Assembly (NCBI GenBank): GCA_963277665.1
Contig: OY728160.1
Location: 52,126,605 to 52,190,604, forward strand
Source: Viscum album
Taxonomy: Eukaryota > Streptophyta > Magnoliopsida > Santalales > Viscaceae
Length of the DNA stretch: 64,000 nt
Reading direction: 5' to 3'
The position numbers and the translations under genes are program-made. Shown one piece after another: positions 60,239 through 64,000 of this stretch (its first letter is position 1; every line of letters starts with the position of its first letter). The notes under the pieces were generated by a model that ran no database searches, was not told the origin of the DNA, and worked only from the letters and a program-made list of their open reading frames with translations.

Positions 60239-62763
60239 AGGAGAGGAGGGGTACTCTTGGAAAGTAAAGAAATGTCACTTTATTTTATAATGCGTTTCGG
60301 ATTATAATGGTCCCACATTGAGGTGTTTTGAAGATAAGGTGATACGGGTTCGAAATCCACCCATCCAATAGGTTTTGGACATGTGTAGGTCTTAGATTTC
60401 ACATTATCTTTCCATTTTATTTAAATCGTTAAATAATGAGGTAATCGATGCATCATCATGATGTCATAAATAATTTAATTTATTTAATGTCTAAAAATTA
60501 TAAAAAAATACTATGATGTAGGAAATATTTTTATTTTTCCAATTACTATTTATAGTCAAAAATCTGACTTGTTTAACCACATTTAGAAATTGTTTTAGTA
60601 AAACAACTCATGTTTGTGTAATTTTAATTTTAACATTATATAAAAAGGTATTTATGTCATTTTCCAACCAAAGTGGCTACATGGGGTCCACAAGTTGACC
60701 CATGGATTGTCTTGGTCATCTATGACTCATCCAATGAGGGTAGGACATGTGTCTAAGTCATTTAATATTATTAAAATATTATTTTTACCTTAAACTACAC
60801 TAATTACCTACAATCGCGATTAAAAACTTAATAAGTTACTATTCACCATAAAAGTATTTTCATCCCATTGAACAACATTTTACTTCTTAATGACAACCAT
60901 GTTTGTTGGATTTTTGAAATTCAAAACAAAAAGGTGGTAAAATTTCATTTAAACGGAAAATCAGTTTTTATATGTACCACTTAGTGGTTTCACTATTCAT
61001 CAAGAATTGATGTTTTTCAGAAAATTACCAAAAAATCACCCTAGGCTATATTTGAAAATCCGAATTCAAAAATGATTTCTATTTTACAAAATTCAAAACA
61101 TATAAGTTGCATTAATTAATTTAATAATTAATTCCCGTTGTCAAAACAAATAGCACGTTTTGTAGAGACCCGTATCTTGACGTACATGGACTTTACATTA
61201 CTTTTGCGGAATACTTAGTACATAACAAAAACACACACACAAGGATCGTAATAGTTTAGTGTCTTTGGAAACTCTGAACGTAATCTTCTAATCATGGTGG
61301 AAGATCTTCAACATCTCCCATAAAGATCTTCCTTTTTTATACCTAAAACATTTCTTTATATCCTGGGGAAAAGAAAACATAAAAGGGTGAGCTCAAATGC
61401 TCAGTAAGGGTAAACAAAAGAAATATCAATCACATCATATACATAAGAACATAGCCTTTTGGAAATCTTAACCTGCAAAAGAGATCATAATATCTTAACA
61501 TGGAATAAATCATAGAAGTGAAAATGAGATCCCCATAATCATAACATAAAACTTGAAACTTTGTGGCATGCACACATAATCATGGAAAATCATTTCTTGT
61601 TAGTCATGACTCATTTCCAAGACTATCTTAGTGGACAAAGTCCCTTTCTGAACTGAGTTCACTCCTCGTTTCAGTCCTGTATCACTGAACCGAAATAACC
61701 TTCCGTTCCAGCCATGTCTATCTCATGAGATATAAAATCTTTACCCAATGCATTGGAGGGAGATATAGGTCCCACCCATCTTATAATGAATCCTTTCTTA
61801 TGTGTGCCACATAATCATAAAACATACATCATCCCATAACACATGTAACAAAAATGGGATTCTTGAAACATCATGACATCATAAATCAATTCATATAAGA
61901 TAAAGGAATTCATAAAAATATTTCCATCACAACATAATCAAATCCATGTAATAATAGGGATAAAAACAGAACCCTTTTATTATCTTAGATGGAAAATAAT
62001 TTTGATAAAATACTTGAAATCCATTCTTGAGGAAAATATCCTTTCTTCTTCAAAAACATTTTTCCTTTCATAACATGTCAGACAACTTTAAAATAAAAGA
62101 AGTTGATTAAAAATAAACTTGAAAACTTGTAAAGGAAGCTTCTTGGAAATAATGTTTTAAAAATCCATTCATGCCGTATAAGTTAAAAAAAAAATTCTTC
62201 GTACTTTTGTCGGAAAAGTCAAAAAGTACCACGTACGAAAAACGACAAAAGATTCCTTTCATACATATTACTAAAAACTCACCGAAGGGTAAAAATGGAT
62301 TTAAACAATTGTAGGTGGATGGAAATAATATTACATATTTATGAAACATGGATGTGGATGATAAAATACACCCCAGTAAATACTTACGAATAAACAATCT
62401 CGGATAAAAATGAGATTGTGATATTTCCCTTACCTTAGGTCCGACTTGCTTTGTAAGTGTCCGAACCTCCTGTATAATGATTTAAATCATGTTATTGACT
62501 TATTACAGAATCATATTCATTGTTATGATATCATATATGGTTCACTTATGACATTATATTACCCGTTCTTTTGTAAATTCCATGTTAAAGAAGCGTTTTG
62601 GGTAAAATCGTTTCATTTATCGTAGGTGTTTTGACTTGTTGTTCATGACATAATTATTACTTATATCATGATTTACTCACTTCCAGAATATAAAATATGA
62701 TTTATATATCATATATATTCAGTATATATATATATATATATAATAGGTAGATAAATAAAATGA

Positions 62764-63214
62764 AAAACACCGTTCATGGAGACGGTAGTCCGTACGTACG
62801 CATGAACGCTGTTTTCCTTTCCTTATTGTCTTGAAATGGAAGTAAGTAGATGACATACATATGTATATATATACATAAATCCAGTAGCTTTATAATTTCA
62901 TATATTTAATTATTATTTCTTATATATACATTATAATCATTCTTAAATGGTTAACATGGAGAATGAATCTCATCGCGTCGTGGAGACGGTAGTCCGTACG
63001 TACGCACGAGCGATGATATCATTTCTATAAATATTGAATTGAATTGGAGTGGATTATACAATATATCAGAATCAATATGATGTTGTAATAACTATGTATA
63101 GTTATTCTTTACACCATTATACCCATCCATGAAAGGTGGTGGTGGAAAATAGATTACACCACGGCGTGGAGACGGTATTCCGTACGTACGCACGCGCGGT
63201 GATTTCTTTTTCCG
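62764..63214 (-). promoter_or_regulatory. Leader hairpin array, element E (three covarying hairpins)
   Basis: Hairpins at 62764-62815, about 62963-63023 and about 63144-63214. Their 22-base loops (62779-62800, 62983-63004, 63169-63190) are identical but for one base, while the stems differ and still pair: AAAACACCGTTCATG with CATGAACGCTGTTTT (one mismatch); TCATCGCGTCGTG with CACGAGCGATGA (one bulge); CACCACGGCGTG with CACGCGCGGTG (small internal loop). The array is about 320 bp downstream of the TATA box. Confidence 0.85.
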
Positions 63215-63535
63215 TAGGATGGATAGATGGTGAAATAGGGTTGTTTCATACTTATAATAACATATCAGTATATGAGTGATACTGATGTTATTACTTCATA
63301 ATGAAACAACCTAAGAAGAAGAAGTGGAAGAAGAAATAAAGATGAAAGAATTGGTAACGGTAATTACCTCTTCTTTGAAGTGCCTCTTTGAGACCTCCTC
63401 TTAGGGCACTAAAATTGGTCTTTGAGGAAGACCAGAACCTCTAGGATGTTTTTAGGGAAGTGGAGAAGAGATTTTGGCAGGGGTTGTCCGAGCTTGAGTG
63501 CTCAAATTGGTGTAAGGAGGAGGGGGAGGAGGTGT

Positions 63536-63546
63536 CCTTTTATAAG
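63536..63546 (-). promoter_or_regulatory. TATA box of element E
   Basis: Minus strand CTTATAAAAGG in CTCCCTTATAAAAGGACACC, the same position relative to the hairpins as in A1 and A2. Confidence 0.65.
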
Positions 63547-64000
63547 GGAGGAGAGGGGCACCTTAGGAATATCTCAAAATATTATTTTATATTAAAGTCA
63601 AAATCGGTTTATAATGGTTCCAAAGGGTCTTATTTCGAAGCTAAAGTGGGGATGGGTCGAAATCCTATCAACCAATAGGATTTAGATAAGTTTAGGGTAT
63701 TATTTTAACCTTATCAATAGATTTAACTCTAAGTTAAATAATTTAACTTTTACCATGTCTTTTTGTTTTCTTTCACTATATGGTTAATACACTTACTATA
63801 ACCTGACAAACGAACACCAACTTATTTATTATTAAAATATATATCCTTATCTAAGTCATTTGGCCGAACCTTAGATTTTTAGGAATACAATAACAATTAA
63901 TAATATAATATTTGATTTAAAAACTATTTTGTGTCAATTTTGACACTATTTGATATATGATTTTTGTGAAAGTCATAACAGAATTATATGTTCGAACCAA

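Larger units (their letters stand above)
57313..61159 (-). repeat. A4: LTR of the A1/A2 family, interrupted by E
   Basis: Aligns with the A1 LTRs from the 3' end (GGGGTCTTATA at 57313, minus strand) to a point matching 48316 of A1; the first 0.7 kb of the LTR would lie beyond E. The bases outside the 3' end (TTAACCTCC) do not resemble a primer site, so this is a 3' or solo LTR with GTTAA (57308-57312) as possible target duplication. TATA box 60228-60238. Donor-like CGAG/GTAAGGG near 59127 and acceptor-like TTTTTCACAG/GTCA near 57567. Confidence 0.85.
61160..64000 (-). mobile_element. Element E: LTR of a related chromovirus, inserted in A4, partial
   Basis: The minus-strand LTR end CGGGTCTCTACA lies at 61160, directly after A4 sequence (AGCACGTTT); there is no primer site there, so this is the outer end of a 3' or solo LTR. 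The LTR runs past the window edge (at least 2.84 kb). Its plan matches A1: acceptor-like TTCTTTTCCCCAG/GATA near 61368, CTTACTGAGC...GCTCACCC before it, donor-like CTAAG/GTAAGGG near 62432, three hairpins (62764-63214) and TATA box 63536-63546. Primary sequence differs widely from A1, so it is a distinct family. Confidence 0.75.

Noticed and set aside
62716..62740. (TA)n run, also at 8640-8657 and 46516-46530
   Set aside because: Simple microsatellites, common in this AT-rich sequence; no further structure.
62764..63214. Regularly spaced hairpin repeats considered as a CRISPR array
   Set aside because: Spacing is about 195 bp, stems differ between units, they lie in a plant LTR and there are no cas genes.

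Overview
The window is a stretch of intergenic plant DNA built almost entirely from long terminal repeat (LTR) retrotransposons, most of them Ty3/gypsy chromoviruses of the Tekay/Del type. The signs are LTRs opening with TGTAA, primer binding sites for initiator tRNA-Met, integrases ending in a chromodomain, and a second tRNA-Asp-primed family. It is very AT-rich, except for one young insertion. I see no host protein gene, rRNA gene, functional tRNA gene or CRISPR array. Nested, slowly decaying copies with LTRs up to 5 kb point to a flowering plant with a large genome; the species cannot be named from this.

Layout, with letters I assigned. H (plus strand) is the oldest visible host element and is cut by later arrivals. 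Its 5' LTR end is at 3318-3972, protease to reverse transcriptase to the start of RNase H at 3973-6054, the rest of RNase H at 17378-17789, and integrase plus chromodomain at 35391-36860. G (minus, tRNA-Asp primed, 1-3317) lies in H's 5' LTR. D (minus, 6055-17377, complete gag-pol order but decayed) lies in H's RNase H. A2 (plus, 17790-35385) lies in H's RNase H-integrase linker, and the GC-rich B (minus, 21762-28106) lies in A2's 5' LTR. Downstream come A1 (minus, 37465-49031, both 4.95 kb LTRs, PBS and PPT), an unassigned stretch with a 30-bp minisatellite (49037-57307), A4 (minus LTR, 57313-61159) and E (minus LTR, from 61160), which interrupts A4.

A1 and A2 belong to one non-autonomous family. 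They have very long LTRs and a short internal region holding only a gag remnant, a shared non-coding tract and an antisense tRNA-like segment. They probably depended on enzymes from relatives such as H or D.

The most interesting signal is in the LTRs of A1, A2, A4 and E. About 330 bp downstream of a clear TATA box sits an array of three or four hairpins spaced about 175-210 bp. Each has a covarying outer stem, an asymmetric internal loop with a GTACGTAC palindrome in several copies, and a small covarying inner stem capped by a loop ending in TA. The position, in the RNA leader between promoter and primer site, suggests an RNA signal for dimerisation, packaging or translation. A second oddity is B, whose 3' LTR contains a 2.2 kb palindrome with 1.1 kb arms and whose 5' LTR is truncated exactly at the palindrome centre.
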